DNA of 64,000 nucleotides from Dickeya chrysanthemi NCPPB 402 (GCF_000406105.1 NZ_CM001974.1:2683442-2747441), one strand, 5' to 3'; counted from the first letter of the stretch, positions 50,331 to 60,752 are shown. Numbers and translations are program-made. The notes: a model not told the origin generated them from the letters alone.

Positions 50331-50360
50331 CAATCACCACCCAATGGGTGGTGATTTTTT
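50331..50360 (+). terminator. slyB terminator
   Basis: The stem aatcaccaccc/gggtggtgatt with loop aat is followed by six Ts. Confidence 0.92.
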
Positions 50361-50408
50361 ATGTCATCTATTCGGCGCGAACATTCAGCTACATCGTCAT
50401 TCATACTC

Positions 50409-50671
50409 TATACGCCATGCTTCGAATTGCAGGATCATTGCCGTATTGCTCTGCTCATCCTTGGGCTGCTCCCTTCAGGGCTGCGACACATCGATACAAC
50501 ACTGCTCCCACCGCGTTGTACATTATCTCAGTCGCTTACCGAGCGTAAGCATCTTGAAATTCACTCGATTGCCGCGTTAAAGGCCGATAACGCACCTTAA
50601 CCCTGAAGAGCTAACGCATTGCTCAACACGCAAGCGTTTTATCCTGCAATTCGAATTATTTTGGGTATATA
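50409..50671. mobile_element. Diverged second copy of the MITE-like repeat
   Basis: The region between slyB and slyA starts with tatacgccatgcttcgaatt and ends with attcgaattattttgggtat, the same ends as the element at 11851-12051 in reverse orientation. Inside, ttcactcgattgccgcgtt matches ttcactctcttgccgcctt of that copy. About 60 bp of extra sequence is present. No gene lies in it. Confidence 0.55.
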
Positions 50672-50718
50672 TTTCCTGAAATTCGAATTCGACTACCAGG
50701 ACATTTACTTTCTATTAA

Positions 50719-51159
50719 TTAAGACTGGCTCTCGTGTAATGCCAATATGTTTTTTTCCAGTCGAGAGATAATAGTGGCTAACTCATCCACTTCCTCAGGG
50801 GTAATGCCATTTAATATTTCACAGCGCGTCTGATCAATAACATCATTAACGGCCTGGATGATAGGATCCGCCATATCTGTTAACAAGATTCGCTTGGCAC
50901 GTCGATCATGGGCGCAAATGTGTCGGGTAATTAACCCCTTGTCTTCCAGTTGATCTAATGTACGCACCAGCGAAGGCTGTTCTATTCCTATCGCTTTGGC
51001 AAGCTGAATTTGGGACTGCCCTGGAGGCAGTTGGTGAATATTATGCAATGTGACCCAGTGTGTCTGAGTGAGCTCTAGAGGCTTCAATCGATGATCAATC
51101 AAAGCACGCCATACACGAACCAACCGGGCTAAATCAGAACCTAACGGCAATTCCATCAC
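50719..51159 (-). CDS. slyA: MarR-family transcriptional regulator SlyA
   Basis: Winged-helix regulator of 146 residues, a dimer that often counters H-NS silencing. The DNA-binding part is [49 protein letters not shown], nearly as in E. coli SlyA. In Dickeya and other pathogens SlyA affects virulence factor genes (known of the family). Two adjacent ATGs (51159, 51156) may serve as start. Confidence 0.96.
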   Translation of the reverse strand: MMELPLGSDLARLVRVWRALIDHRLKPLELTQTHWVTLHNIHQLPPGQSQIQLAKAIGIEQPSLVRTLDQLEDKGLITRHICAHDRRAKRILLTDMADPIIQAVNDVIDQTRCEILNGITPEEVDELATIISRLEKNILALHESQS

Positions 51160-51329
51160 TTCTCCTTATAGTTAGCATACTAAGCAACTTCCCTGGATTG
51201 CAATCAACTCTGATTTAAAACGAAAGTTTAATAAAAAATGTCTTATTGTTATCAATCTATTCTAGCAAATAATAATTAATTAAAAATGATCTTGAACTTA
51301 ATTTATGTCATTAAATATCACCACGTCGA

Positions 51330-51569
51330 TTAAAACAAGGCTGGTTGTTCAGGTTCTGAGGGAGCAGAATTTTTTTCACTTCGTTGCGAGCGTTTCATCC
51401 TTTGACGGCATAACCGTAGCACATCCTGTTTTTGTGCATCGCTCATTTTTCCCCAATTAAAACGTTCATTGCGACTTCGAAAACAGCCGCGACAAAACCC
51501 TCGGTCATCCGCCTGGCAGATACCGCGGCATGGATTGGGAACGGGAAAAAGCTCGAGCTGCTCAGCCAC
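51330..51569 (-). CDS. ydhL: DUF1289 protein YdhL
   Basis: Small protein of 79 residues of DUF1289, with four conserved Cys (NPCRGICQ, RGFCRGCFRS), likely a metal-binding site. The rest (RFNWGKMSDAQKQDVLRLCRQR in part, and end EPEQPALF) follows E. coli YdhL closely. The function is unknown. It is near slyA and gloA as in E. coli. Confidence 0.9.
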   Translation of the reverse strand: MAEQLELFPVPNPCRGICQADDRGFCRGCFRSRNERFNWGKMSDAQKQDVLRLCRQRMKRSQRSEKNSAPSEPEQPALF

Positions 51570-51833
51570 AAGACCTCCTCATCTGGCGCCTTTATTGAAG
51601 CCTTGATCGTCGCTACTGGCAAGCATTACGTAGCGTTAATGCACAATTAACTGCCATATTATCGTTTATCATGCCTATTTTTCAGCAAACGCGCATAAAA
51701 TCAACACTTCTCCCCACAGGTTTGAACTCCCCCTGACAACGACGCTATACTCAGGCCCTATTGTTTCAGGCGGTAGCGGAACACAACCGGTATCGGCCAG
51801 GCGGTTAACCCACTGATCAAGATAGGGGTCATT

Positions 51834-52241
51834 ATGCGTTTACTTCACACCATGCTACGTGTCGGCAACTTGCAACGTGCTATCGACTTTTATACCAAGG
51901 TACTGGGTATGCGTCTGTTACGGACCAGCGATAATCCCGAATATAAGTATTCCCTGGCATTTGTCGGCTACACCGAGGAAAGCGAAGGCGCAGTGATCGA
52001 ATTGACTTACAACTGGGATGTAGACAGTTATGAAATGGGGACGGCCTTTGGCCACATCGCGCTCGGCGTCGATGATGTCGCCGGCGCTTGCGAGCGTATC
52101 CGTCAGGCGGGCGGCAAAGTAACGCGTGAAGCCGGCCCGGTCAAAGGCGGTACCACAGTAATTGCCTTTGTTGAAGACCCCGATGGCTACAAGATTGAAC
52201 TGATCGAGCGTTCACAAGCAGGTCAAGGTTTGGGTAACTGA
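51834..52241 (+). CDS. gloA: Glyoxalase I (lactoylglutathione lyase)
   Basis: Metal-dependent enzyme that turns the methylglyoxal-glutathione adduct into S-lactoylglutathione, 135 residues. Metal ligands are in family positions: His5 (MRLLHTML), Glu56 (VIELTYN), His74 (FGHIALG), Glu122 (YKIELIE). It is preceded by an AT-rich leader; nemRA, its operon partners in E. coli, are absent. Confidence 0.97.
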   Translation: MRLLHTMLRVGNLQRAIDFYTKVLGMRLLRTSDNPEYKYSLAFVGYTEESEGAVIELTYNWDVDSYEMGTAFGHIALGVDDVAGACERIRQAGGKVTREAGPVKGGTTVIAFVEDPDGYKIELIERSQAGQGLGN

Positions 52242-52372
52242 TCCGTTTCGTCTGTTTAGACGTAGGTCTTCCCGGGGGAACGCGCGCTGCGTCGTCATAT
52301 CGGGTTTGCTGCATCCCCCGACATAATTTGCCATAATGCAACACTGTATGTTGCTGAAGAAATAAGAAACGA

Positions 52373-53059
52373 ATGGCTGAAAAAAACAACCTGAACGCGC
52401 TGAATGCGCGTTTTCGGGGCTTTTACCCTGTTGTTATTGATGTAGAGACCGCTGGGTTCAACGCAAAAACCGATGCGCTGCTGGAAATTGCAGCCGTAAC
52501 GCTGAAAATGGATGAAAGCGGTTGGTTACAGCCGGACGCCACCTTACATTTTCACATCGAACCTTTTGAAGGCGCTATTTTGCGGCCCGAAGCGCTTGCC
52601 TTCAACGGCATCGACCCGACCAATCCGCTACGCGGCGCAGTGAGTGAATATGAAGCGCTGCATGAAATCTTCAAGTCGGTACGCAAGGGAATCAAGGAAC
52701 AGGACTGCAATCGCGCTATCATCGTGGCGCACAACGCTACCTTCGATCATAGTTTTCTGATGGCGGCGGCAGAGCGCTGCGGCCTGAAGCGCAATCCGTT
52801 CCATCCTTTCGCCACCTTTGATACGGCGGCGCTAAGCGGATTAGTGCTGGGGCAGACCGTGCTGGCTAAAGCGTGTATCGCAGCAAATATTCCCTTCGAT
52901 GCCAGTCAGGCTCATTCAGCGCTCTATGACACCGAACGAACGGCGCAACTATTTTGTGAACTGGTTAATCGTTGGAAGCGTATGGGCGGCTGGCCGCTCG
53001 CCTCCGGTATTGATACGGATACCGAAACATCGCTGGCCGTCGACGAAGACAAAGGGTAA
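52373..53059 (+). CDS. rnt: Ribonuclease T
   Basis: 3'-5' exoribonuclease of the DEDD family that trims tRNA, 5S and 23S rRNA ends, 228 residues. The DEDDh motifs are present: [19 protein letters not shown], and [14 protein letters not shown] with the catalytic His. Length is slightly over the 215 of E. coli because of a longer acidic C-terminus ([15 protein letters not shown]). The helicase gene lhr, next to rnt in E. coli, is missing. Confidence 0.95.
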   Translation: MAEKNNLNALNARFRGFYPVVIDVETAGFNAKTDALLEIAAVTLKMDESGWLQPDATLHFHIEPFEGAILRPEALAFNGIDPTNPLRGAVSEYEALHEIFKSVRKGIKEQDCNRAIIVAHNATFDHSFLMAAAERCGLKRNPFHPFATFDTAALSGLVLGQTVLAKACIAANIPFDASQAHSALYDTERTAQLFCELVNRWKRMGGWPLASGIDTDTETSLAVDEDKG

Positions 53060-53125
53060 CGCGCACGATCACGTCATGTATTCGCCGAACCACAAGACAC
53101 AATAATCGCGTGGTGATAGCGGTGA

Positions 53126-53152
53126 TATCAGGCAGCACATGGCTGCCTGATA
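53126..53152. terminator. Hairpin between rnt and grxD
   Basis: Perfect 10-bp stem tatcaggcag/ctgcctgata with a 7-base loop between converging genes. No T-run. Confidence 0.6.
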
Positions 53153-53160
53153 CAGAAGAA

Positions 53161-53511
53161 TTACTGCTGTTCCGTCTGCTGTGAACGGTACTTATCCGCC
53201 GTTTCTTTAATCAGTTGTTGCAGTTCACCGCGCTGATGCATCTCAATCACGATGTCACATCCCCCAACCAACTCACCATCGACCCACAATTGCGGGAATG
53301 TCGGCCAGTTGGCATATTTAGGCAATTCGGCGCGAATATCCGGGTTCTGCAGGATATCCACATAGGCAAAACGTTCGCCGCACGCCGACAACGCCTGAAC
53401 CGCCTGGGCAGAAAAACCACAGCTCGGCAGTTTGGGAGAACCTTTCATGTACAGCAGAATCGGGTTTTCAGCGATCTGGCGCTGAATCTTTTCAAGTGTC
53501 GTTGTCGTCAT
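53161..53511 (-). CDS. grxD: Monothiol glutaredoxin 4 (GrxD)
   Basis: CGFS-type monothiol glutaredoxin, 116 residues, that carries [2Fe-2S] clusters bound with glutathione. The active site is LPSCGFS with Cys31, then the cis-Pro region WPTFPQLWVDGELVGGCDI (19). Length and sequence match E. coli GrxD. Confidence 0.97.
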   Translation of the reverse strand: MTTTTLEKIQRQIAENPILLYMKGSPKLPSCGFSAQAVQALSACGERFAYVDILQNPDIRAELPKYANWPTFPQLWVDGELVGGCDIVIEMHQRGELQQLIKETADKYRSQQTEQQ

Positions 53512-53841
53512 TCTATTGCTTCCTCAAGCGCGTGATGAACAGCCCATCAACGGCTGTTCATGTGACTCGCGGCAGACCATGCCATACCGCCTCTGTTGTT
53601 TTATATTCTAACGATAGCGACGACCACAAAAAAACGCTATCTTTTGTAAGGTTTTATCCGGTCGACGATATATCAGCATAAGGTAACCCAAATTGACTGA
53701 TAATTAAGCAGCAAACACCGTTGTTAACGTTTTCTCACTATTTTGTAGTAACATAAGTCTATCTCCCGCTTTTTTATCAGGCCATTTTCGGGAATACTGT
53801 AAAGATTGAACGATTGAGGACAACATTCGGTCAGAATTATT
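53512..53841. other. grxD-mepH intergenic region
   Basis: 330 bp, AT-rich toward mepH, with no gene or repeat that I can see. It must hold two divergent promoters. The sequence just before mepH lacks a clear ribosome site. Confidence 0.4.
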
Positions 53842-54810
53842 ATGCGTTTATTTATTACGCTCTTTTTATTATTTTTCAGTAATTTGTTTGCGAATCTGGC
53901 GCTGGCTAATCCGCATGGCGCGTCCGCGTTGCCGCGTAAATCGGGTGTAGAAACGGCAAACAAAGCGCTTGATGAGTCCAAAAAAAATAAGGTCGCCAAA
54001 AATGCCAATAAAAAAGGTACGGCGCCCTCTCAACAACATGAAAAGACGACCCAAAACGCACCAGCGAAAACGACATCATCCGCTCATGATAAAAGCGCCA
54101 AATCTGGTGATAAAAAGCCTGTGACGGCAGCGGCTTCAGCCCACTCTACCGGTAAACCGCAGAAGCAGGAAAAAAGCCCGCCGACTAAAGCGGCAGCCAA
54201 CAAAACGACGAAAAAAGAGCCGCCTGCTACGGCCAAAAATAACCGTAACGCGCATGAGTCGGTGAGAGTCAAATACTCCCCCAAAAAAGGCAAAGCGGTA
54301 ATCGCCGAAGAAGATATTGCCTCGGTCTCATCGCACGGTAAAAATAAAAAAGGTAAACAGGACAAGGCCGCGCTGACTATCAGCGCCGCGCACCAAAAAC
54401 GTTATCAGCATGCCAAGTCAACCGCGATGAATAAGCTGATGAGCCAAATCGGCAAGCCTTATCATTGGGGCGGTGCCACACCGTATTCGGGCTTTGATTG
54501 CAGCGGGCTGGTGTATTACGCCTATAAAGATGTGGTGAAAATCCCGATTCCACGCACAGCCAATGAAATGTTCCATTTGCGTGACGCGGCGCCAATTAAG
54601 AAAAGCGAACTGGAAAGCGGCGACCTGGTCTTCTTTCGTATCACCAACCGTGGAGCCGCCGATCATGTGGGCGTCTACCTGGGCAATGGCCGATTCATTC
54701 AGTCGCCACGCACCGGCGCTGATATCAAGATCAGTAAACTGAGTGAAGATTACTGGCAGGATCATTACGTCGGCGCTCGCCGCGTGGTGACGCCGAAAAC
54801 CATTCGTTAG
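53842..54810 (+). CDS. mepH: Murein DD-endopeptidase MepH
   Basis: NlpC/P60-family hydrolase that cuts D-Ala-meso-Dap crosslinks in peptidoglycan, 322 residues. A signal peptide (MRLFITLFLLFFSNLFANLA) is followed by a long linker rich in Lys, Ala and Thr (about residues 35-180), then the catalytic domain with Cys220 in FDCSGLV, His275 in ADHVGVYLG, and a downstream polar third residue. E. coli MepH has 271 residues, so the linker here is longer, about 50 residues. The positive linker may bind teichoic-like or glycan charges (speculative). Confidence 0.93.
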   Translation: MRLFITLFLLFFSNLFANLALANPHGASALPRKSGVETANKALDESKKNKVAKNANKKGTAPSQQHEKTTQNAPAKTTSSAHDKSAKSGDKKPVTAAASAHSTGKPQKQEKSPPTKAAANKTTKKEPPATAKNNRNAHESVRVKYSPKKGKAVIAEEDIASVSSHGKNKKGKQDKAALTISAAHQKRYQHAKSTAMNKLMSQIGKPYHWGGATPYSGFDCSGLVYYAYKDVVKIPIPRTANEMFHLRDAAPIKKSELESGDLVFFRITNRGAADHVGVYLGNGRFIQSPRTGADIKISKLSEDYWQDHYVGARRVVTPKTIR

Positions 54811-54840
54811 GCGCTACACGACTCGACGTAAATACGACAA

Positions 54841-54867
54841 AAAGGGGCTTAGCGCCCCTTTCTGTTT
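54841..54867 (+). terminator. mepH terminator
   Basis: The stem aaaggggc/gcccctt is followed by tctgtttt. Confidence 0.82.
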
Positions 54868-54927
54868 TCACCGCTGTTTTGCCTCAGGCTGTTGAAACCC
54901 GGACATTACGCCGCCGGCGATCCGCTA

Positions 54928-55017
54928 TCAGTTCAATACCGCTGTGAAGCCGAAGATAATGATCACCGCCAGTGCAACCACCGTACTGAACAGCGACATT
55001 TTCAGATTCGTATCCAT
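54928..55017 (-). CDS. ynhF: Small membrane protein YnhF
   Basis: A 29-residue single-helix membrane protein too short for most gene finders. It reads MDTNLKMSLFSTVV followed by ALAVIIIFGFTAVLN, matching E. coli YnhF (MSTDLKFSLVTTII...) in length, charge pattern and position beside purR. AGGAG lies 6 bases before the ATG. YnhF is known as a stress-linked inner-membrane protein of unknown role. Confidence 0.88.
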   Translation of the reverse strand: MDTNLKMSLFSTVVALAVIIIFGFTAVLN

Positions 55018-55405
55018 AATATTCTCCTGTATGTGACTGATGATCGCCGTCATCCCATTGTGTATGAATAAAATCCCTCTCTCGGCAGGCAAGAGGAAAC
55101 ACATAAAGTATAGGTTTATTATTACCCAGCCGATATCAAAAAACCGGTTTGCGCATCACAGAGATAACACGAATTGCCTCTTCCACTTTTGCTCTGGATC
55201 GGCCAGAATTCGCAGTTTACTGTATACACTGCGTTGGTCGAAGCGTCAGCCCTCCCTTCAAGCTACACACCTCGGCATATCTCCTCCTGAAATGTTGCCT
55301 TGTTGTCCGGCAGGAGATGAATTCACGCAGGCAAACGATTAACACCCTATTTTAATGCTGTAACAGACACGTTACTGTCACAGATGAGTTCAGGAGTCGC
55401 TTTAG
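55018..55405. other. ynhF-purR intergenic region
   Basis: 388 bp. It contains a PUR box at 55329-55344. The remainder shows no gene. E. coli has sodB and ydhP near here; neither is present. Confidence 0.5.
55329..55344 (+). promoter_or_regulatory. PUR box upstream of purR
   Basis: aggcaaacgattaaca contains the full GCAANCGNTT core of the PurR operator, about 62 bp before the start codon. It fits the autoregulation known for E. coli purR. Confidence 0.75.
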
Positions 55406-56431
55406 ATGGCAACGATCAAAGATGTGGCAAAACGCGCAGGCGTTTCAACCACAACCGTATCACACGTGATCAATAAAACACGTTTCGTCGCCGAAGAGAC
55501 CAAGGCTGCGGTACGCGCAGCCATCGATGAATTGCATTATTCCCCGAGTGCAGTGGCTCGCAGCCTGAAGGTCAACCACACGAAATCCATCGGCCTGCTG
55601 GCTACCTCCAGCGAAGCACCCTATTTCGCCGAGATTATCGAGGCGGTAGAAAACAGCTGCTACGCCAGGGGTTACACGCTAATCCTGTGTAACTCTCATA
55701 ACAATCAGGATAAACAGCGCGCCTACTTGTCCATGCTGGCGCAAAAGCGTGTCGACGGCCTGCTGGTGATGTGTGCCGAGTACCCACCCGAATTGCTATC
55801 CCTGCTGGCGGATTACCGTCATATCCCGATGGTGGTGATGGACTGGGGCGAAGCACAAAACGATTTTACCGATACTATTATTGATAACGCCTTTGCCGGC
55901 GGATACATGGCTGGACGTTATCTGATTGAACGCGGTCATCGGGATATCGGTGCCATTCCCGGCTCGCAGGAGCGCAATACCGGTAGCGGACGTTACCTGG
56001 GGTTCCTGAAAGCGTTAAAGGAAGCCGACATTTCCCTGCGCGAAGAGTGGGTGGTTCAGGGGGATTTTGAGCCGGAGTCCGGCTATAAAGCCATGCATCA
56101 AATTCTGGCCCAAAAACAGCGGCCGACGGCGGTATTCTGCGGCGGTGATATCATGGCGATGGGCGCCATCTGCGCGGCCGACGAACTTGGGCTACGCGTA
56201 CCGCAAGATATTTCAGTGATCGGTTACGATAATGTGCGTCACTCCCGCTATTTTACTCCAGCGCTCACCACCATTCATCAACCGAAAGAACGTCTGGGGC
56301 AGGCGGCATTTTCCATGTTGCTGGACCGCATTACCAGCAAACGCGAGGAAGCACAAACGATTGAAGTACACCCTACTCTGATCGAGCGTCGCTCCGTTGC
56401 CGACGGCCCATACCTCGATTATCGTCGTTAA
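55406..56431 (+). CDS. purR: Purine repressor PurR
   Basis: LacI-family repressor of purine synthesis genes, with hypoxanthine or guanine as corepressor, 341 residues. The N-terminal HTH ([20 protein letters not shown]) and hinge helix ([10 protein letters not shown]) are intact. The periplasmic-binding-protein-like domain has the ligand region VVMDWGE and SGRYLGF. Sequence is close to E. coli PurR throughout. A PUR box precedes it. Confidence 0.97.
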   Translation: MATIKDVAKRAGVSTTTVSHVINKTRFVAEETKAAVRAAIDELHYSPSAVARSLKVNHTKSIGLLATSSEAPYFAEIIEAVENSCYARGYTLILCNSHNNQDKQRAYLSMLAQKRVDGLLVMCAEYPPELLSLLADYRHIPMVVMDWGEAQNDFTDTIIDNAFAGGYMAGRYLIERGHRDIGAIPGSQERNTGSGRYLGFLKALKEADISLREEWVVQGDFEPESGYKAMHQILAQKQRPTAVFCGGDIMAMGAICAADELGLRVPQDISVIGYDNVRHSRYFTPALTTIHQPKERLGQAAFSMLLDRITSKREEAQTIEVHPTLIERRSVADGPYLDYRR

Positions 56432-56850
56432 TATTCAGACGATTTCGTTATCGCTGCGCGCCCTTGCCGTCAGGCGCTATGCCGCACCGCATATAGCGAT
56501 AACGCATGTGATGAATACATGACGTATTGTTTCTCCGTGCTACTTTAGCCCGCTGAATCTTGTCGGCGGGTTAAAGCAGTCATACACTTGTCACTATCGC
56601 TGACGACAATAACTATGATCAGACGATGTTTTTCAACATAGCGCATCGCCTTACTTTTTCTACCCTGGCAATAATGGCCGTACCGTTTGTCACGAACGGG
56701 GTAGATGCCTTTCGTACCGGCTTTTCTCTTATTTTCCTCTGAGACTCTCAGGGATAGACAATGGATGGGGTTCGTTGAACACCCTCCAGCGTGATATTTG
56801 TCTGGTTTATTCCTTGTAAACACATTTATCTGACAAGGTAGGGAGAAGTT
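56432..56850. other. purR-cfa intergenic region
   Basis: 419 bp without a convincing gene. An open frame on the minus strand (56545-56823) has no ribosome site and no similarity I can see. In E. coli cfa has a long leader bound by the small RNA RydC; a similar leader may exist here but I found no clear pairing site. Confidence 0.4.
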
Positions 56851-58002
56851 ATGAGTTCATCTTATGTGGAGGAACTGGGTACCCCTCATCATCCCTGGTT
56901 CCAAATTGTTAATGAAATGCTATCGACCGCCGACATCGCCATTAACGGCTCACGCCCGTTTGACATTCAGGTAAAAAATCCCTTTATGTACAAACGCATA
57001 CTGCGCGAAGGCTCGTTAGGTCTGGGCGAAAGCTACATGGATGGCTGGTGGGAGTGTGAGCGGCTGGACATGTTCTTCCACCGAGCGATACGCGTGGGAC
57101 TGGACAGCCAACTGCCCCACCGCTGGCGCGATACTTTACGAATCCTGATGGCTCGCCTGAGCAATCTGCAGTCCCGCCGTCGGTCCTGGATCGTGGGCAA
57201 GGAGCATTACGACCTCGGTAATGATCTTTTCACCCTGATGCTCGATCCCTATATGCAATACTCCTGCGGTTACTGGAAACAGGCTGAAACGCTGGAGCAG
57301 GCGCAACAGGACAAGCTGCGCTTAATCTGCGAAAAACTGCAATTGCGTCGCGGCATGACATTGCTGGATATCGGTTGCGGCTGGGGTGGGCTGGCGGAAT
57401 TCGCCGCACATCACTATGGCGTCAGCGTCACCGGCGTCACCATCTCCCGCGAACAGCAAAAGCTGGCGCAGCAGCGCTGCCGACATCTGGATGTTAACAT
57501 CCTGCTACAGGACTATCGCGACCTGAATCAACAGTTTGATCGCATCGTTTCCGTCGGCATGTTCGAGCATGTCGGCCCCAAAAATTACAACACCTATTTC
57601 CGGGTAGTGAGAAAAAACCTCAAACCTAACGGATTGTTCCTGCTGCACACTATCGGCACCAATGAAACTAACCTGAAAGTTGACGCCTGGATGAACAAGT
57701 ACATTTTCCCCAACTACTGCCTGCCTTCAGTGCAGCATATCGCCCAGGCCAGCGAGCCCTATCTGGTGATGGAAGACTGGCACAATTTCGGCGCAGACTA
57801 CGACCGCACACTGATGGCCTGGCATGAACGTTTCCAGCAACACTGGCCAACGTTGTCAGAACGTTATTCCGAACGCTTCCAGCGGATGTTCAGCTACTAC
57901 CTTAACGTCTGCGCTGGCTCGTTTCGCGCACGTGATATTCAGCTCTGGCAGATAGTATTCAGTGTGGGCGGTGTAGAGGACGGCTTGCGAGTCCCCAGAT
58001 AA
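56851..58002 (+). CDS. cfa: Cyclopropane-fatty-acyl-phospholipid synthase
   Basis: SAM-dependent methyltransferase that converts unsaturated acyl chains of membrane lipids to cyclopropane forms, 383 residues. The SAM-binding motif is LLDIGCGWGGLAEFA, followed by VTGVTISREQ and RIVSVGMFEHVGPKNY. The C-terminal YYLNVCAGSFRARDIQLWQ has the conserved Cys. It is usually sigma-S induced. GGGAGAAG precedes the ATG. Confidence 0.97.
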   Translation: MSSSYVEELGTPHHPWFQIVNEMLSTADIAINGSRPFDIQVKNPFMYKRILREGSLGLGESYMDGWWECERLDMFFHRAIRVGLDSQLPHRWRDTLRILMARLSNLQSRRRSWIVGKEHYDLGNDLFTLMLDPYMQYSCGYWKQAETLEQAQQDKLRLICEKLQLRRGMTLLDIGCGWGGLAEFAAHHYGVSVTGVTISREQQKLAQQRCRHLDVNILLQDYRDLNQQFDRIVSVGMFEHVGPKNYNTYFRVVRKNLKPNGLFLLHTIGTNETNLKVDAWMNKYIFPNYCLPSVQHIAQASEPYLVMEDWHNFGADYDRTLMAWHERFQQHWPTLSERYSERFQRMFSYYLNVCAGSFRARDIQLWQIVFSVGGVEDGLRVPR

Positions 58003-58035
58003 TCCTGGCACCCGGCAAATCCACATCCCGATGGC

Positions 58036-58064
58036 AAAAAACCGGCAGCCTGGCTGCCGGTTTT
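58036..58064. terminator. Bidirectional terminator between cfa and ribE
   Basis: Near-perfect palindrome aaaaccggcagc ... gctgccggtttt with A and T runs on both sides, between converging genes. Confidence 0.9.
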
Positions 58065-58096
58065 CATGATGGGAGAACATGTCAGGGAAGAAGTGC

Positions 58097-58750
58097 TTAT
58101 TCGCCCTGCTCCGCCTGCGCAGCAGCCTGCTCCTGTTGCTGCGCCTGACGCGCCATGACACGTTCAACCGTATCGATGATGGCCTGAGTTTGCGGGTCGA
58201 TTTCGATGTTGATGCGGTCGCCCAGACGCTTCTGACCCAGCGTTGTGCGTTGAAGCGTTTCCGGAATCAGATGCACGCAAAAACGACTGCGGGTGACTTC
58301 GCCCACCGTCAGACTGATGCCGTCGATACCGATAAATCCTTTGTGCAGCACATACTTCATTTGCAGCTCATCAGACAGCCGTAACCAGATCTGATGATTA
58401 TTTTCCGACGTCAGAATTTTTACAATCTCCGCCGTACACATAATATGGCCGGACATCACATGCCCGCCGATTTCATCGCCATATTTAGCCGCGCGTTCCA
58501 CATTGACCCGATCGCCGACGTGAATTTCCCCCAGGTTGGTCAACCGCAGCGTTTCTTTGATCAAGTCAAAACTGACCCGATCGCCGTCGATAGCCGTGAC
58601 GGTCAGACAACAACCATTGTGTGCTACGGATGCACCCGTTTCCAACCCCGGCAACAGTTCGGGGGGCAGTTGAACGACATGAGTGCGGAAATTGGGTTTT
58701 TCATCAACAGACACGACGGTCGCCGTGCCCTGAACAATACCGGTAAACAT
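58097..58750 (-). CDS. ribE: Riboflavin synthase alpha chain
   Basis: Enzyme that joins two lumazine molecules to form riboflavin, 217 residues. Two lumazine-binding repeats are seen: [12 protein letters not shown] with GCCLTVTAI, and [11 protein letters not shown] with GISLTVGEV. The C-terminus is rich in Gln and Ala ([16 protein letters not shown]). Also named ribC in E. coli literature. It is divergent from mdtK. Confidence 0.96.
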   Translation of the reverse strand: MFTGIVQGTATVVSVDEKPNFRTHVVQLPPELLPGLETGASVAHNGCCLTVTAIDGDRVSFDLIKETLRLTNLGEIHVGDRVNVERAAKYGDEIGGHVMSGHIMCTAEIVKILTSENNHQIWLRLSDELQMKYVLHKGFIGIDGISLTVGEVTRSRFCVHLIPETLQRTTLGQKRLGDRINIEIDPQTQAIIDTVERVMARQAQQQEQAAAQAEQGE

Positions 58751-59031
58751 GGTGTTGATCTTGCCTCCAGATTAGTAATAGGCGTGAACGCGCAACAACA
58801 GCGGTATAACCAGACGGACTGGTTCTCGGAAGTGACAACGTTCACTAATGTCAGGCAGTTTGCACCATATCATCAGGAAAACCAAACGGGATCATTCTCG
58901 GTCAGTCGATCATTGGTTTACGGTTGGCAAATCGTTACAATACTTCATCTTTTTTCGTATAAATAAAGGATGATTGTCTTTCTCTCCTCCATTAGAGATC
59001 TCTCTCCATCCTGCTTTAGGAAGGTGTTTTC

Positions 59032-60405
59032 GTGCAGAAGTACTTATCAGAGGCCCGTCAGTTGCTGGCGCTGGCTATTCCAGTCATCATCGCTCAAGTC
59101 TCGCAAACCTCGATGGGTGTGGTAGATACCATTATGGCGGGCTCTTACAGCGCTACCGATATGGCAGCCGTAGCGGTCGGCACCTCTATCTGGCTACCGG
59201 TCATCCTGTTCGGCCACGGTTTACTGATGGCGCTGACGCCGGTGGTGGCGAACCTCAACGGATCCGGACGTCGGGACCGCATCGCGCATCAAACTCAGCA
59301 GGCGTTCTTATTGGCCTGCGCCATTTCTCTCCTGACGATGGTGGTACTCTATCAGGGAAAATATGCCATCAACCTGATGAATGACGGCGCGCCGGAACTG
59401 GCTGAAAAAGCGATAAAATATCTGCACGCTTTGCTGTGGGGAGCGCCCGGTTATCTGTTCTATCAGGTACTACGCGGCCAATGCGAAGGTTTGTCCAAAA
59501 CACAGCCCGGTATGGTGATTGGATTTATCGGCCTGTTGATCAATATTCCCATCAACTACATTTTTATCCACGGTAAGCTCGGGATGCCGGAACTGGGCGG
59601 TGTTGGCTGCGGGGTAGCTACAGCCTCCGTGTACTGGATAATGATGCTGATGATGGCGGCTTATTCCCGCCGTGCTTACTGGTTAAAAGATATTCGCCGG
59701 TACCAAACCCGGTTGCAACCGGACTGGGCTGTACTCAAGCGTTTATCCAGCCTGGGATTGCCTGTCGCACTGGCGCTGCTATTTGAAGTGACGCTATTCG
59801 CCATTGTCGCATTGCTGGTGTTGCCGCTCGGCGTCGTGAATGTCGCGGGCCATCAAATCGCCCTCAACTTCAGTTCGCTGATGTTTGTCCTGCCGCTTTC
59901 CGTTGGCGTCGCCGCGACTATTCGCGTCGGCCACCGACTAGGAGAAGGTTCGGCAGACGCTGCCCGGGTCGCAGCCCGTACCAGCATCGCGGCCGGCGTG
60001 TTGCTGGCGATATGCACAGCCATATTTACCATCACGCTGCGTGAACCTATCGCCATGCTATATAACAAGAATCCGGATGTGGTGGCGATGGCGTCACACC
60101 TGATGCTCTTGGCGGCGGTTTATCAAATTTCCGATGCGGTGCAAACCATCGGCAGCGGCGTATTGCGTGGCTATAAGGACACCCGCGCCATCTTCTTTAT
60201 TACCTTCATCGCTTATTGGCTGCTAGGATTGCCCAGCGGTTACGCGCTGGCGCTCACCGACATACTGATACCACGCATGGGGCCTGCGGGGTTTTGGTGG
60301 GGATTCATTATCGGCCTGACCTCTTCCGCCACAATGATGGTATTGCGGATCCGCTGGGTACAGCGTCAATCGCCCGCCCGGATTCTGGCACGAGCCGCAC
60401 GCTAA
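59032..60405 (+). CDS. mdtK: Multidrug efflux protein MdtK (MATE family)
   Basis: Multidrug and toxin extrusion pump, 457 residues, twelve membrane helices in two halves, with Na+ or H+ drive. MATE signatures: [20 protein letters not shown] (20), [20 protein letters not shown] (20), [15 protein letters not shown], and the [20 protein letters not shown] segment (20). The GTG start has AGGAAGG 8 bases upstream. It is divergent from ribE, as in E. coli. A hairpin follows. Confidence 0.96.
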   Translation: MQKYLSEARQLLALAIPVIIAQVSQTSMGVVDTIMAGSYSATDMAAVAVGTSIWLPVILFGHGLLMALTPVVANLNGSGRRDRIAHQTQQAFLLACAISLLTMVVLYQGKYAINLMNDGAPELAEKAIKYLHALLWGAPGYLFYQVLRGQCEGLSKTQPGMVIGFIGLLINIPINYIFIHGKLGMPELGGVGCGVATASVYWIMMLMMAAYSRRAYWLKDIRRYQTRLQPDWAVLKRLSSLGLPVALALLFEVTLFAIVALLVLPLGVVNVAGHQIALNFSSLMFVLPLSVGVAATIRVGHRLGEGSADAARVAARTSIAAGVLLAICTAIFTITLREPIAMLYNKNPDVVAMASHLMLLAAVYQISDAVQTIGSGVLRGYKDTRAIFFITFIAYWLLGLPSGYALALTDILIPRMGPAGFWWGFIIGLTSSATMMVLRIRWVQRQSPARILARAAR

Positions 60406-60417
60406 TGACAGAATGCA

Positions 60418-60444
60418 CAGAGCGCCGAAAAAAGCGGCGCTCTG
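60418..60444 (+). terminator. mdtK terminator
   Basis: 10-bp stem cagagcgccg/cggcgctctg with loop aaaaaag, followed by a weak T run. Confidence 0.65.
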
Positions 60445-60566
60445 TCTACAAGCTCGTCAATCAGTGTGATATAGCAGGAATTTTGCGTTTTTCCCCTTGC
60501 CAGCAGCCATCCAGACCATTAATATTCGTCCCCGCTGTCACCCTGACAGCAGCTGATAGAAACAAT

Positions 60567-60643
60567 GCGTTCATAGCTCAGTTGGTTAGAGCACCACCTT
60601 GACATGGTGGGGGTCGTTGGTTCGAGTCCAATTGAACGCACCA
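60567..60643 (+). tRNA. valV: tRNA-Val (anticodon GAC)
   Basis: 77 bases, cloverleaf complete: acceptor gcgttca/tgaacgc, D loop agctcagttggttagagc, anticodon arm ccacctTGACATggtgg with GAC, T arm with ggttcgagtcc, and encoded CCA. It corresponds to E. coli valV, downstream of mdtK. Confidence 0.97.
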
Positions 60644-60675
60644 TTCTTCAGCGCATCAGCACCAACGCACATATT

Positions 60676-60752
60676 GCGACCGTAGCTCAGTTGGTTAGAG
60701 CACCACCTTGACATGGTGGGGGTCGGTGGTTCGAGTCCACTCGGTCGCACCA
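60676..60752 (+). tRNA. valW: tRNA-Val (anticodon GAC), second copy
   Basis: 77 bases, acceptor gcgaccg/cggtcgc, same anticodon arm as the first copy, and encoded CCA. It lies 32 bases after the first gene and is probably cotranscribed with it. It corresponds to E. coli valW, with different acceptor pairs. Confidence 0.97.

Noticed and set aside
56545..56823. A 92-codon minus-strand frame between purR and cfa, considered as an IS fragment
   Set aside because: No transposase motif could be recognised and no ribosome site or inverted ends are present.
58751..59031. FMN riboswitch before ribE or mdtK
   Set aside because: No RFN-element core could be recognised; in enterics this riboswitch precedes ribB, not ribE.
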